7,797 nt of DNA from Corallococcus sp. CAG:1435 (GTDB lineage Bacteria; Bacillota; Clostridia; Christensenellales; CAG-314), in the NCBI GenBank assembly GCA_000433775.1, contig HF998494.1:3578-11374 (forward strand), in the 5' to 3' direction. Shown piece by piece: positions 1 to 7,200 of this stretch. Every line of letters begins with the position of its first letter. The first letter of the stretch is position 1. The notes beneath the pieces are model-generated. The model did no database searches. It saw only the letters and a program-made list of their open reading frames with translations, and was not told the DNA's origin. The translations under genes were made by a program, and so were the position numbers.

Positions 1-55
1 CTCGCCGTGTCGCACGACTTTGTTGTGTGGCACAGCGACACGGCGGGCGCTTTTT
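1..55 (+). terminator. Rho-independent terminator-like hairpin of an upstream gene
   Basis: An 11-bp perfect stem pairs CGCCGTGTCGC (3-13) with GCGACACGGCG (35-45). It extends to 1-13/35-47 with one G-T pair. Inside it, TGTG (24-27) can pair with CACA (31-34) around a TGG loop, leaving a 10-base bulge on the left arm only. The stem is followed after three bases by TTTTT (51-55). No gene is visible to its left because the window begins here, so it most likely ends a transcript entering from the left edge. The short T-run and the gap before it make it a less than ideal terminator, and the stem is close to symmetric, so it could also act on the other strand. Confidence 0.55.
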
Positions 56-59
56 CCCG

Positions 60-89
60 TTGACAAACGTTTTCAAGCGCAAAACGTTT
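60..89 (+). promoter_or_regulatory. Paired AAACGTTT palindromes overlapping a TTGACA, possible operator
   Basis: The 8-bp palindrome AAACGTTT occurs at 65-72 and again at 82-89, start-to-start distance 17 bp. Together they form 9-bp inverted arms, AAACGTTTT (65-73) and AAAACGTTT (81-89), around a 7-base spacer. The first copy sits in the near-palindrome TTGACAAACGTTTTCAA (60-76), whose first six bases are a perfect -35 hexamer. Palindromes centred on CG with flanking A and T tracts are typical of LacI-family operators, so a repressor site is reasonable. No good -10 box lies 16-18 bp after the TTGACA (83-88 is AACGTT), which weakens the promoter reading. Confidence 0.3.
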
Positions 90-335
90 CAAAAACATTT
101 AATAGCATCAAAACAAAAACTTGACGGCTTGGCGTAACTTTTCGGTACGCACAGCCACAATCACAAAGGCATTTTGTCGCCTTTTTACAGATACGACATT
201 TTAACGGTTGTAAACATTCAAATTCAAAACAAGCCACGCTTTGAAAACAATCAAAGCAAAATTTGCGCACAAAGCGCGTACATTAAAAGGAAAATTACGC
301 TTTTACACAAAACGAAAAAATAGTTACCACACACA

Positions 336-353
336 GTTTCCACACACGGAAAC
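336..353 (+). other. Small hairpin just upstream of the first ribosome-binding site
   Basis: GTTTCC (336-341) and GGAAAC (348-353) are perfect inverted arms around a 6-base ACACAC loop. The hairpin ends about 10 bases before the AGGGA ribosome-binding site of the first gene, so if transcribed it lies in the 5' leader. With only six pairs it may be chance. Confidence 0.25.
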
Positions 354-363
354 ATTCCGACAA

Positions 364-370
364 AAAGGGA
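364..370 (+). promoter_or_regulatory. Ribosome-binding site deciding a GTG start
   Basis: AAAGGGA lies 7 bases before the GTG at 378. The reading frame is closed upstream by TAG at 321-323, and between that stop and 378 there is no ATG, GTG or TTG in frame, so GTG 378 is the only reasonable start of the first gene. Confidence 0.8.
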
Positions 371-377
371 AATAACA

Positions 378-2318
378 GTGAAAAAGAAAAAAGTAGTAAT
401 AATTACAAGGCGAAAACCCACTTCGCAGCAGACGTCGAAACCTTTGCCCAAGCCGAAAACTTTGTCGGCGGAGGCGGAGGCTGTCCTTGTGCCCGAAACA
501 CAGCAAGGCGTTTTTGTTGAAGGGCAAACGGTTGAAGAAACGGGGAACGTTTCGCAAAGCATTGCCGTCGACAAAACGTCCGAGGGCGTTTTGCCGAAGC
601 AAGAGGGCAACAACGAAATTGACGCAAAGGGCAGTGCCGCTACCGACGCCGAAACAGCCGTTGAGGAAACGAAGCGGACACAAGACGCCACCGACGCTGA
701 TACGCACAACGCAGTAGAGCAGGTTTCGCAACCCGCAGAAGAGGCAGTTTCCTCGGATACACTTGAAGAGGCTTCCGCCGACACGACGGAAGAGGCAAGA
801 GATGCCCTGCAAAATGCCCCTCAAACGCAAAGCGTTGCGTCGGAGTCTGAAACGGCAGACGAAACAAAGGCACAGGCATTACAAGAGGAATCCGCAGTTT
901 CACAAACGCCGTCAGCAACGGAAAAAGGCAACACGTCGACTGTTGAAGAGGCAACGCCTGCCACCACCGCCGCAGTTGCACAAAAGACGGCGGGCGAGGG
1001 TACTTTGCCAAATGCGCTCAACGGCACAAGCAGGGGCTTTTCGGAAAAAATGGCGGAGGCGGGATACATAACGGGCAGACGCTACGACGCAGTGAAGAAC
1101 GCCTTTCTTTCCTACGTTACCGCCACAAAAAAACCACGTGCGGTAGCAAGTCGCATCAACCGAAGCGGGGAAACATTCGGCGTAGGCAAAAAAATTCTCG
1201 GCAGACTGCGTATCGTGGGCGGTTACCTGCGGTTGTTTTTGCCCTTGGACCCCAAACAGTTCAACGCCGACAAGTACCATCACAGGGACATGTCGGAAGT
1301 GGCAAGATACGCAAAGTATCCGCTGATGATAAAACTGTCTTCCGACAGGCAAACCAAGTACGCCGAAGAACTGATAGACGCTGTGATGAGTCAAAACGGA
1401 CTTGTCAAAAACCCCGACTACCGTGAAAAGGACCAGGCGGACATTTTCAAAAAAAGCCGCACCAAAAAGGTTGCCGCATCCGTTGCACCGTCGCAACAAG
1501 AAGTTGCCGTTGTTGCGTTGCCCGACGAGAAACCTTCCAAAGACGTCAACTTCGACAACAGCGAAAACGTGAAACTTCCACGCAACGCCTACGTTGTGGA
1601 CAAATCGGGCTACCGTGTGGGAAAGGTGCGCAAAAGCGTCTGGAAGGACAACGACGACAACTTTGTGGGAAAATTTGTCAAACAGGGCAAGGCGGTGTTT
1701 GTTTCCGACAGTGAAAGACACTTTGCCTACCTTGACAAACAAAACAACGTTCTTTCCATGCAAAACGCCTACGTGGCGACGCTTAAACGCCGTCCGTCGC
1801 TTGCCCTGTGGGCAATACTGCTGGCGTTGCTGTTTTTGATGACGTCGGTACTGTGCGTGTTTGTCATTGTCAAATCCGTTTCCGACTACGTGCCCACGTT
1901 GTTTATTGCTTCCAAGGACGGCACAAGTTGGCAGGAAACGGAAAACTTGCCCATCTTTTACCAAAAGCAATTCGGCGACACGACGGTAGTTCCCGGCGCA
2001 ACGGGAAAGTATCAGTTTGTGTTTCAAAACAAAAATGCCGACGCTTTGGAATTTTCCCTTACTTTCAGCGAAACAAATCAGTACGGCATCAATATGCTGT
2101 ACCGACTGAAAAGGGACGGGGCGTACATTTCCGATGAAAACAACTTTGTAACGGCGGAACAACTTTCTCAACAAACCCTTTCCATAGATGCCAACTCTTC
2201 CACCACCTTCGAGTTGGAATGGCAGTGGCAACACAACGATGCGACAGATACCGTTGCAGGCGAAAACAGCGCAACCTATTCCCTTCACATAGCCTTTACC
2301 GCATGGGTGAAAAGATGA
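378..2318 (+). CDS. Single-pass membrane protein with acidic cytoplasmic tail and TasA-like ectodomain
   Basis: 646 residues with four visible parts. Residues 1-13 are basic. Residues about 20-220 are low complexity, rich in Glu, Ala, Thr, Gln and Ser, and probably disordered. Residues about 221-340 are a compact, folded-looking domain with a core of LRLFLPLDPK, KYHHRDMSEV and LSSDRQTKYAEELI. I recall similar hypothetical domains in Clostridia and a loose resemblance to DUF5655-type folds, but could not verify either. A Lys/Ala linker and a second small region (about 395-470, with GYRVGKVRK and HFAYLDKQNN) follow. One membrane span lies at about 475-498, preceded by KRR, which predicts the N-terminus inside. 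Residues 500-646 are then outside and carry VPGATGKYQFVF (538-549), WQW (615-617) and DTVAG (624-628), a pattern seen in TasA/camelysin-like subunits exported with SipW. It overlaps the signal peptidase gene by 4 bp (ATGA). An anchor or nucleator role is inference. Confidence 0.88.
   Translation: MKKKKVVIITRRKPTSQQTSKPLPKPKTLSAEAEAVLVPETQQGVFVEGQTVEETGNVSQSIAVDKTSEGVLPKQEGNNEIDAKGSAATDAETAVEETKRTQDATDADTHNAVEQVSQPAEEAVSSDTLEEASADTTEEARDALQNAPQTQSVASESETADETKAQALQEESAVSQTPSATEKGNTSTVEEATPATTAAVAQKTAGEGTLPNALNGTSRGFSEKMAEAGYITGRRYDAVKNAFLSYVTATKKPRAVASRINRSGETFGVGKKILGRLRIVGGYLRLFLPLDPKQFNADKYHHRDMSEVARYAKYPLMIKLSSDRQTKYAEELIDAVMSQNGLVKNPDYREKDQADIFKKSRTKKVAASVAPSQQEVAVVALPDEKPSKDVNFDNSENVKLPRNAYVVDKSGYRVGKVRKSVWKDNDDNFVGKFVKQGKAVFVSDSERHFAYLDKQNNVLSMQNAYVATLKRRPSLALWAILLALLFLMTSVLCVFVIVKSVSDYVPTLFIASKDGTSWQETENLPIFYQKQFGDTTVVPGATGKYQFVFQNKNADALEFSLTFSETNQYGINMLYRLKRDGAYISDENNFVTAEQLSQQTLSIDANSSTTFELEWQWQHNDATDTVAGENSATYSLHIAFTAWVKR
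2305..2310 (+). promoter_or_regulatory. Ribosome-binding site of the signal peptidase gene
   Basis: GGGTGA lies 4 bases before ATG 2315 and inside the end of the first gene. The nearby in-frame ATG at 2303 has no purine-rich site ahead of it, so 2315 is the better start. It gives an ATGA stop-start overlap, suggesting translational coupling. Confidence 0.6.
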
Positions 2319-2860
2319 AGGCTACAAAAGTAATTGCAAAAACAGTGCGCATTGCAGCCGTTGTGCTGTTGGCGTTGCTGCTTGTCTACAACGTGTACAT
2401 TGCGGTGCAGAGGCTGGTTTTCAAAAACGCCATGCCAACCGTCTTCGGCATAGGCTGCGCCACAGTAGTTACGGGAAGCATGTCTCCCGCCATCGAAGAG
2501 GGAGATTTCATAATTACCAAAAAACAAAATTCCTACAAGGAAAACGACATTGTTACCTTTTTGGAAGAGGAAAGCAACGTTTACATTACTCACCGAATAA
2601 TTTTTGCCGACGGCAACACCTACGCCACAAAGGGGGACGCCAACAATACGGCGGACGGACTGAACGTTACCAACGACAACATTGTGGGCAAGGTGGTGTT
2701 TGTGTGGCATGGATTCGGAAAGGTTGTTTCCTTTCTGCAAAGCCCTGCGGGGATATTTTGCCTGATTGCGGCGTGCGCCGCAATTTGGATTGCAACGGAT
2801 TTTTTCAGCAAACGGTCAGACAAAGATGAAACAAACGACAAAAAAAATACCAATAGTTAG
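2315..2860 (+). CDS. sipW: SipW-family type I signal peptidase (Ser-His, ER type)
   Basis: 181 residues, the usual size for the family. A membrane span lies at about 13-31, the catalytic domain faces outward, and a second span lies at about 144-162 before a charged Lys/Asp tail. Family motifs are all present. Box B is TGSMSP with nucleophile Ser55. The general base is His93 in YITHRI, where ordinary bacterial peptidases have a lysine. Box E is TKGDANNTAD, with Asp108 and Asp114. In Bacillus subtilis the relative SipW cleaves the leaders of TasA and TapA. Here the two following genes carry leaders of that tagged kind, so they are the likely substrates. It is co-transcribed with both, overlapping the gene before by 4 bp and the gene after by 35 bp. 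Family assignment is firm; substrate choice is inferred from neighbours. Confidence 0.95.
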   Translation: MKATKVIAKTVRIAAVVLLALLLVYNVYIAVQRLVFKNAMPTVFGIGCATVVTGSMSPAIEEGDFIITKKQNSYKENDIVTFLEEESNVYITHRIIFADGNTYATKGDANNTADGLNVTNDNIVGKVVFVWHGFGKVVSFLQSPAGIFCLIAACAAIWIATDFFSKRSDKDETNDKKNTNS

Positions 2861-4250
2861 ATACCTGTGTTACCTGCTGGCAATAAGTCTGCTGTTCAGC
2901 GGTATTTCCTTTGCAAGGTTTTCCGGTTTCAACAGCGGCGACGTTACATCGCCGTTGAGCCGTTTTGCCTGCTCGTTTGAAATATCCGACATGTCGGCTG
3001 CGACATTTTCCAATGTGGACTACTGGCTGACAATAGACGGAGAGCAAACGGCAATGAACACGGCACGTTCCCTTCGTTTCACCGTGAGAAACAACACACG
3101 GTTTGAAAACGGACAGGTGGACAGAATAAGCGATGTTGACCTTCAAAGCACGCTGAGGTTGTACGCACCGGCGGAATTTGCCTCCAATCTTGCTTTGCAG
3201 ATTGTGGAAATAGACAAAAACGGTTTTTACTCCGTCAGTTCGCCTCAATACGTGCTGAGCGAATTTATCTACAACGACGACGGAACATTTGCCACCTCGG
3301 ACAGAAACGTGGACACGGCGTCCTTCACCGACTACGACGCACGCACCGACGGCGTGCCTTTTGACGAAGTGCTTGCCGTGCAGGGAGGATTTACGGGAAC
3401 GGCGCAAAACCACAACGGCAAAATTACCGCCTACTGCTCGCAGACGGGCAACAAACTTACAATATCTTCTCAAATGCGTCTTACGCAGTACAGCGTGGGA
3501 TTTTTGAGGGGAAAATACATTGAAGGCACAGAGGTTGCGGAAAGTTCGGCACCGCTTCTGTACCTTGACTGTCAGGCGGAAATTCCCTACTACACGGTGG
3601 ATTTGCAACTTTCCGACATGTTGCTCGACGCCGACGGCAGCGCAACGGAAAAACAGTTTGTACTGTTTCTGACGGTGGTGAAAGCCACAAACAACAGCGA
3701 ATTCAGCATGCAATGGTCGGACGCTTTGGAAAAGGTGTTTGAAGACCCTGCACCAAATTCTCAACCAAAGACGCTGTACGAAAACGGACCGCAGATTTTG
3801 GGATACCACTTCGACAAACAAATGCCGCTGCACGTTTTCAGCGACGGTCAGTGGACGGCAACGGGACAAAACACCACCGTGCGGTTGCAAAAAACTTTCG
3901 ACTACCAAAACGGTGGCAGCAAAATAACTTTCAGCCACGTTGCGCCTCTTCTGGAAGGGGCGACAGCCGTCGCTCACCCGCTGACCAACTTTTTTGACGC
4001 CGACTCGACGCCGTCGGAAGACACTTTGTTTGAAAACATCACCAACGTTCACGGATTGTTTGCCCAATGTTCCTCGGGACTGATGACAAACCATGTCAGC
4101 ATGGCGGATTTCCCCGACAATCCCCACTACGACTCATACGCAAATCAAATTGATGACGTTGCCGACTTCAACATGGGGCAGGCGTTGAGTAAAGCCTATC
4201 CCACGCAGATAAACGTACTGTTTATTCAAGCCGACGAGCAGGGAGGCTGA
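2826..4250 (+). CDS. SipW-tagged exported protein, TasA/camelysin-like
   Basis: 474 residues. The start ATG 2826 lies inside the signal peptidase gene (35-bp overlap) and places a classic leader at the N-terminus: KKIPIVR (6-12), a hydrophobic core (13-27), then SFARF (28-32). Leaders of SipW-dependent proteins end in this way, with an aromatic-rich motif. After it, SPLSRFACSFEIS (42-54) and LRFTVRNN (83-90) followed by SDVDL (102-106) match the layout of SipW-tag beta-sandwich subunits, where an F/Y-x-V-x-N strand is followed by an E/D-V-D strand. A later beta-rich stretch includes KQFVLFLTVVKATNN (276-290). No LPXTG motif, C-terminal membrane span or cell-wall-binding repeat is seen, so attachment would have to be by polymerisation or by a partner. 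The protein is longer than TasA (about 260 residues), so it may have two domains. The ribosome-binding site is weak, and translation is probably coupled to the gene before. Fibre-subunit function is inference. Confidence 0.88.
   Translation: MKQTTKKIPIVRYLCYLLAISLLFSGISFARFSGFNSGDVTSPLSRFACSFEISDMSAATFSNVDYWLTIDGEQTAMNTARSLRFTVRNNTRFENGQVDRISDVDLQSTLRLYAPAEFASNLALQIVEIDKNGFYSVSSPQYVLSEFIYNDDGTFATSDRNVDTASFTDYDARTDGVPFDEVLAVQGGFTGTAQNHNGKITAYCSQTGNKLTISSQMRLTQYSVGFLRGKYIEGTEVAESSAPLLYLDCQAEIPYYTVDLQLSDMLLDADGSATEKQFVLFLTVVKATNNSEFSMQWSDALEKVFEDPAPNSQPKTLYENGPQILGYHFDKQMPLHVFSDGQWTATGQNTTVRLQKTFDYQNGGSKITFSHVAPLLEGATAVAHPLTNFFDADSTPSEDTLFENITNVHGLFAQCSSGLMTNHVSMADFPDNPHYDSYANQIDDVADFNMGQALSKAYPTQINVLFIQADEQGG
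4241..4246 (+). promoter_or_regulatory. Strong ribosome-binding site of the giant gene
   Basis: GGGAGG lies 6 bases before ATG 4253 and overlaps the last codons of the preceding gene. It is the best site in the window, which suggests the giant protein is made efficiently. Confidence 0.85.
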
Positions 4251-4252
4251 TT

Positions 4253-7200
4253 ATGTCAAAGAGAATACAAAACATATTGCTGTGCGTGTTTTTGAGTTTG
4301 CTTATAGTAACGCTGCTCAGTTTTTCCTTTTCCTACGGCAGATTCTTTTCCGAACAGGAAACAACGGGCGGAAACTACGGCAGCGATTTGGAATACATTG
4401 TTTCCAACCAGATTGAAGTGGGAAACATGGAAGAATTTATCAGCGCAATTCAAAACGGCTACACCAACATTAAAATTTCCGACGACGCAAGCGAATCGAT
4501 AGTTATCACCACAGGCGTTACCGACGTCGGCTCCGATTTGATAATAAACCTCAACGGACACCAACTTGTACGCAACAGCCGTGAACCCATGCTCAACATT
4601 CAGCAGGGCGTTCACCTTACGATAATAGACTCTTCCCCCGATAAAAGCGGAAGTTTCTACAACCCCGTTGGAAGCGTGCTGCAAATTGACGGCGGTACTC
4701 TCACCGTTTCGGGAGGAACCTTTGAAAGCGGTCCACGCACGCAGGAGTACCTTGCAAACGGCACAACGGAAAGGGGTGGAACCATTCATTCGACAATGAC
4801 TCTTCCCGTGCAGGTGAAAGAGGGGGGAACCTATTCCGAAAGAGACGAAATTTTGCCCGTTATTCTGCCAAGGGTAACGCTTTCTTCCGTTACCGATTCC
4901 CAAGGCAAACCCAAACACCTGATAAACGGCAACGTCTATCTCGATGCACGTTACAACGACTTTTTGCCGTCAGACACATTTTTGTGTTTCACGGTGAAAG
5001 ACCCGTCGGCAACAAGCGAAGTTACCAACGTTGAAGGCAGCGCCGACTTTGTGTATTCCTACTACATCAAAAGAGTGGCGGAGGGCAACTCCTTCCGTTA
5101 CGACTACACCACCGAAAGCACAGGGGAAAACGTCTACAAAGCCACCGTGTACGGCTACAACAATGTAGTAGCCACGGCGCAGGATACCGCTTCCAACTTT
5201 GCGGCGGTGCGCATGATGTCGGGCAATCTGTACCTGCGTGGCGGTGCGTACCATTCCTACTTCGGCGTTGACACCGCCTACTGCGTTTCCGCTTCGGGCG
5301 GATATATGTCGGTGGAAAGGGGCGACTTCACGGCAATGGAAGAGGGAGTGTGCATTTCCTGTTCCTACTCGCAACCGATGGAAAGCGAATTTCTGAACGT
5401 TTCAGGGGGAAACTTCTACTCCGAAGTGGGGGACACCATTCACGTTTCGGGCGGAAAAATGACGGTGTTCGGAGGCAACTTCCAAAAGAACGCAAGCAAA
5501 TCCACACAGACGGCGGAACTTTCCAACAATGCAATTATCGGCATAAGCGGAGAAAATTCCACCCTTGAAATTGACGGCGTAACGGCAACGATAAACTTCA
5601 ACGTTGTCGGTTCGGGCATTGCGGGCATACGTTCGCAGGCAACGGGGCAATCCACCCTTTCCATCAACAACGCCACCCTTTCCTTTGCAAATTCTTCGTC
5701 CGGCACTGCTTTTGCCAACAACAGGGGAATCTACCTGGAAGGGGGAACGGTAACTGCCACCGACTGCACCTTTGACATGCAAACGGACGACAGTTTCGGT
5801 ATTCGCTGTGTAGACAAAGGCAGCGTAAACACGGCAAACGTTACCGTGAACGGATGCGTGTTCAAAATGTCGGGACTGCGTGCGAGAGGCGTTTCGGCGT
5901 CATTCGGACAGATAAACCTCAACGGAAGCGACAAAAACAACTATTCGCTGTTTTACATCGAACACATTTCCGATTGCTACGGAGTGTACACCACCGCTTT
6001 GAACGACGTGGAGCGTGATTTGGACATTTTTGTCAACAAGGCGCAGTTTTTCATGGGACAAAGCACCGACCTTGCCAATTCCGAAGGAATAAACAATTCC
6101 TTCAACGGTGCGGGGGTGTATTCCGGCAACGGTAAAGCAACGGTTCACCTGGGCGACGGACTGTTTATTTGCGGCGGCGACGGCGTTTCCGGCGTTTATG
6201 CCGAAAAGGGAAGCGTCGTCAGCACTTCCGACAACTCGGTGAAAACGGTGCTGATAACAGGCGCAGTGTACAACGACTACCAAAGCGGAATTTCCCACTT
6301 CCCTAGGGGAGGCAACGAGTACGACGTCAGCATTTTTGAAAACAACGACCATCCCCTAAACGTAACGCAAATAAACGCCGAACAGGCGCACGGAATCTAC
6401 GTTACCGCCGGCACGGTGTCGCTGGGCAGCGTGTTTGTGGCGGTGTACGGACAAAATTCTTCCGGTATTGTTTCCTACGGCGGAGACATCACCGTAAACG
6501 GCAGAATGGACATTGCCGTCGTTACCAAAGACAACACCCACCAGCCAAACGTTTTGAGAAGCACGGCGTTGGGCTCGGAAGGAGGTTCGCTTACCTTCAA
6601 CGGCGACGCTTACATAGTAACGGACAGCCTTGGCATTTACGCATCCGACGGCAACGTTACGGCAAAGGGTAACCTGAGCGTTACGTCGTCAAGAGGAACG
6701 TCGGTGTACGTGGACGGCGGTAGCCTTACCCTTGGCGAAACGGGCAAGACGCAACAGACGGACATTGTTTGCGAAATTGACCCCGATTGCTCGTGGAGAG
6801 ACGGCGAAGGCTACTCCGACGCTGTACTTGTGTTGGGAGGCTCGCTTTTCAGTTACGGCACCCTCAACATCACCCACACGGGATTGCCCAACGACAGGCA
6901 AGAGGACAAGTACGACGCCGATACGCTGTACCGTGAATTTGTAATAAAGAGTTTCGCCGTAAGGGTTCAGTCTTCCGCAACCGATTCTTCCATGACGTGC
7001 AATGTGGAAATTTTGCGTGGCGAAATAGTAAGCAACGTGGGTGGCGGCGTGTACGTAAACACCGACGGTTCGGGAACTTCGGCAGATTCGGTAGTTCTTG
7101 GCGAAAGCGGCAGCAATAATCTGACTGTAACGACAAAAGGCGCCTCCACCTATTGGGAAAGACCCATAGCAATCCCCGGCGCAGCAAGCAACTGGACGTA

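Larger units (their letters stand above)
56..377. other. Intergenic region upstream of the four-gene operon
   Basis: About 320 bases without a supportable gene, A-rich on the plus strand. It holds a TTGACA with paired AAACGTTT palindromes (60-89), a weak 6-bp hairpin AAAGGC/GCCTTT (165-170/179-184) running into TTTTT (182-186), and a 6-bp hairpin at 336-353. I looked for a sigma-A style promoter and found no pair with both boxes good and a 16-18 bp spacer. The best weak pair is TTTACA (184-189) with TGTAAA (209-214) at a 19-bp spacer. The operon promoter is probably somewhere in this stretch, but I cannot place it. Confidence 0.6.

Noticed and set aside
165..186. Hairpin AAAGGC/GCCTTT with TTTTT as a terminator or attenuator in the leader
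   Set aside because: Only six pairs, three of them A-T, with an 8-base loop; too weak to call in this A/T-rich stretch.
73..270. Minus-strand open frame of 65 residues with 11 cysteines in the intergenic region
   Set aside because: It begins with GTG, has no ribosome-binding site (a T-rich and C-rich stretch lies upstream), and its Cys and Phe content follows from the A-rich plus strand read backwards. The cysteines do not form a regular zinc-binding spacing throughout.
912..2288. 458-residue minus-strand open frame opposite the first gene
   Set aside because: It is in codon register with the sense gene and results from rare use of TTA, CTA and TCA there. Its translation is rich in His, Val, Phe and Cys without a domain pattern.
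2766..2825. Upstream TTG start for the TasA-like gene
   Set aside because: It would add 20 basic and polar residues ahead of the leader and extend the overlap with the peptidase to 95 bases. ATG 2826 puts the leader at the N-terminus as expected.
2805..4127. 440-residue minus-strand open frame opposite the TasA-like gene
   Set aside because: Same register effect. The sense strand has a leader, family motifs and gene-to-gene coupling, while the antisense frame has none.
4256..6541. Series of minus-strand open frames across the giant gene
   Set aside because: These are shadows of the continuous sense frame from 4253. None has a good start site or recognisable motif.
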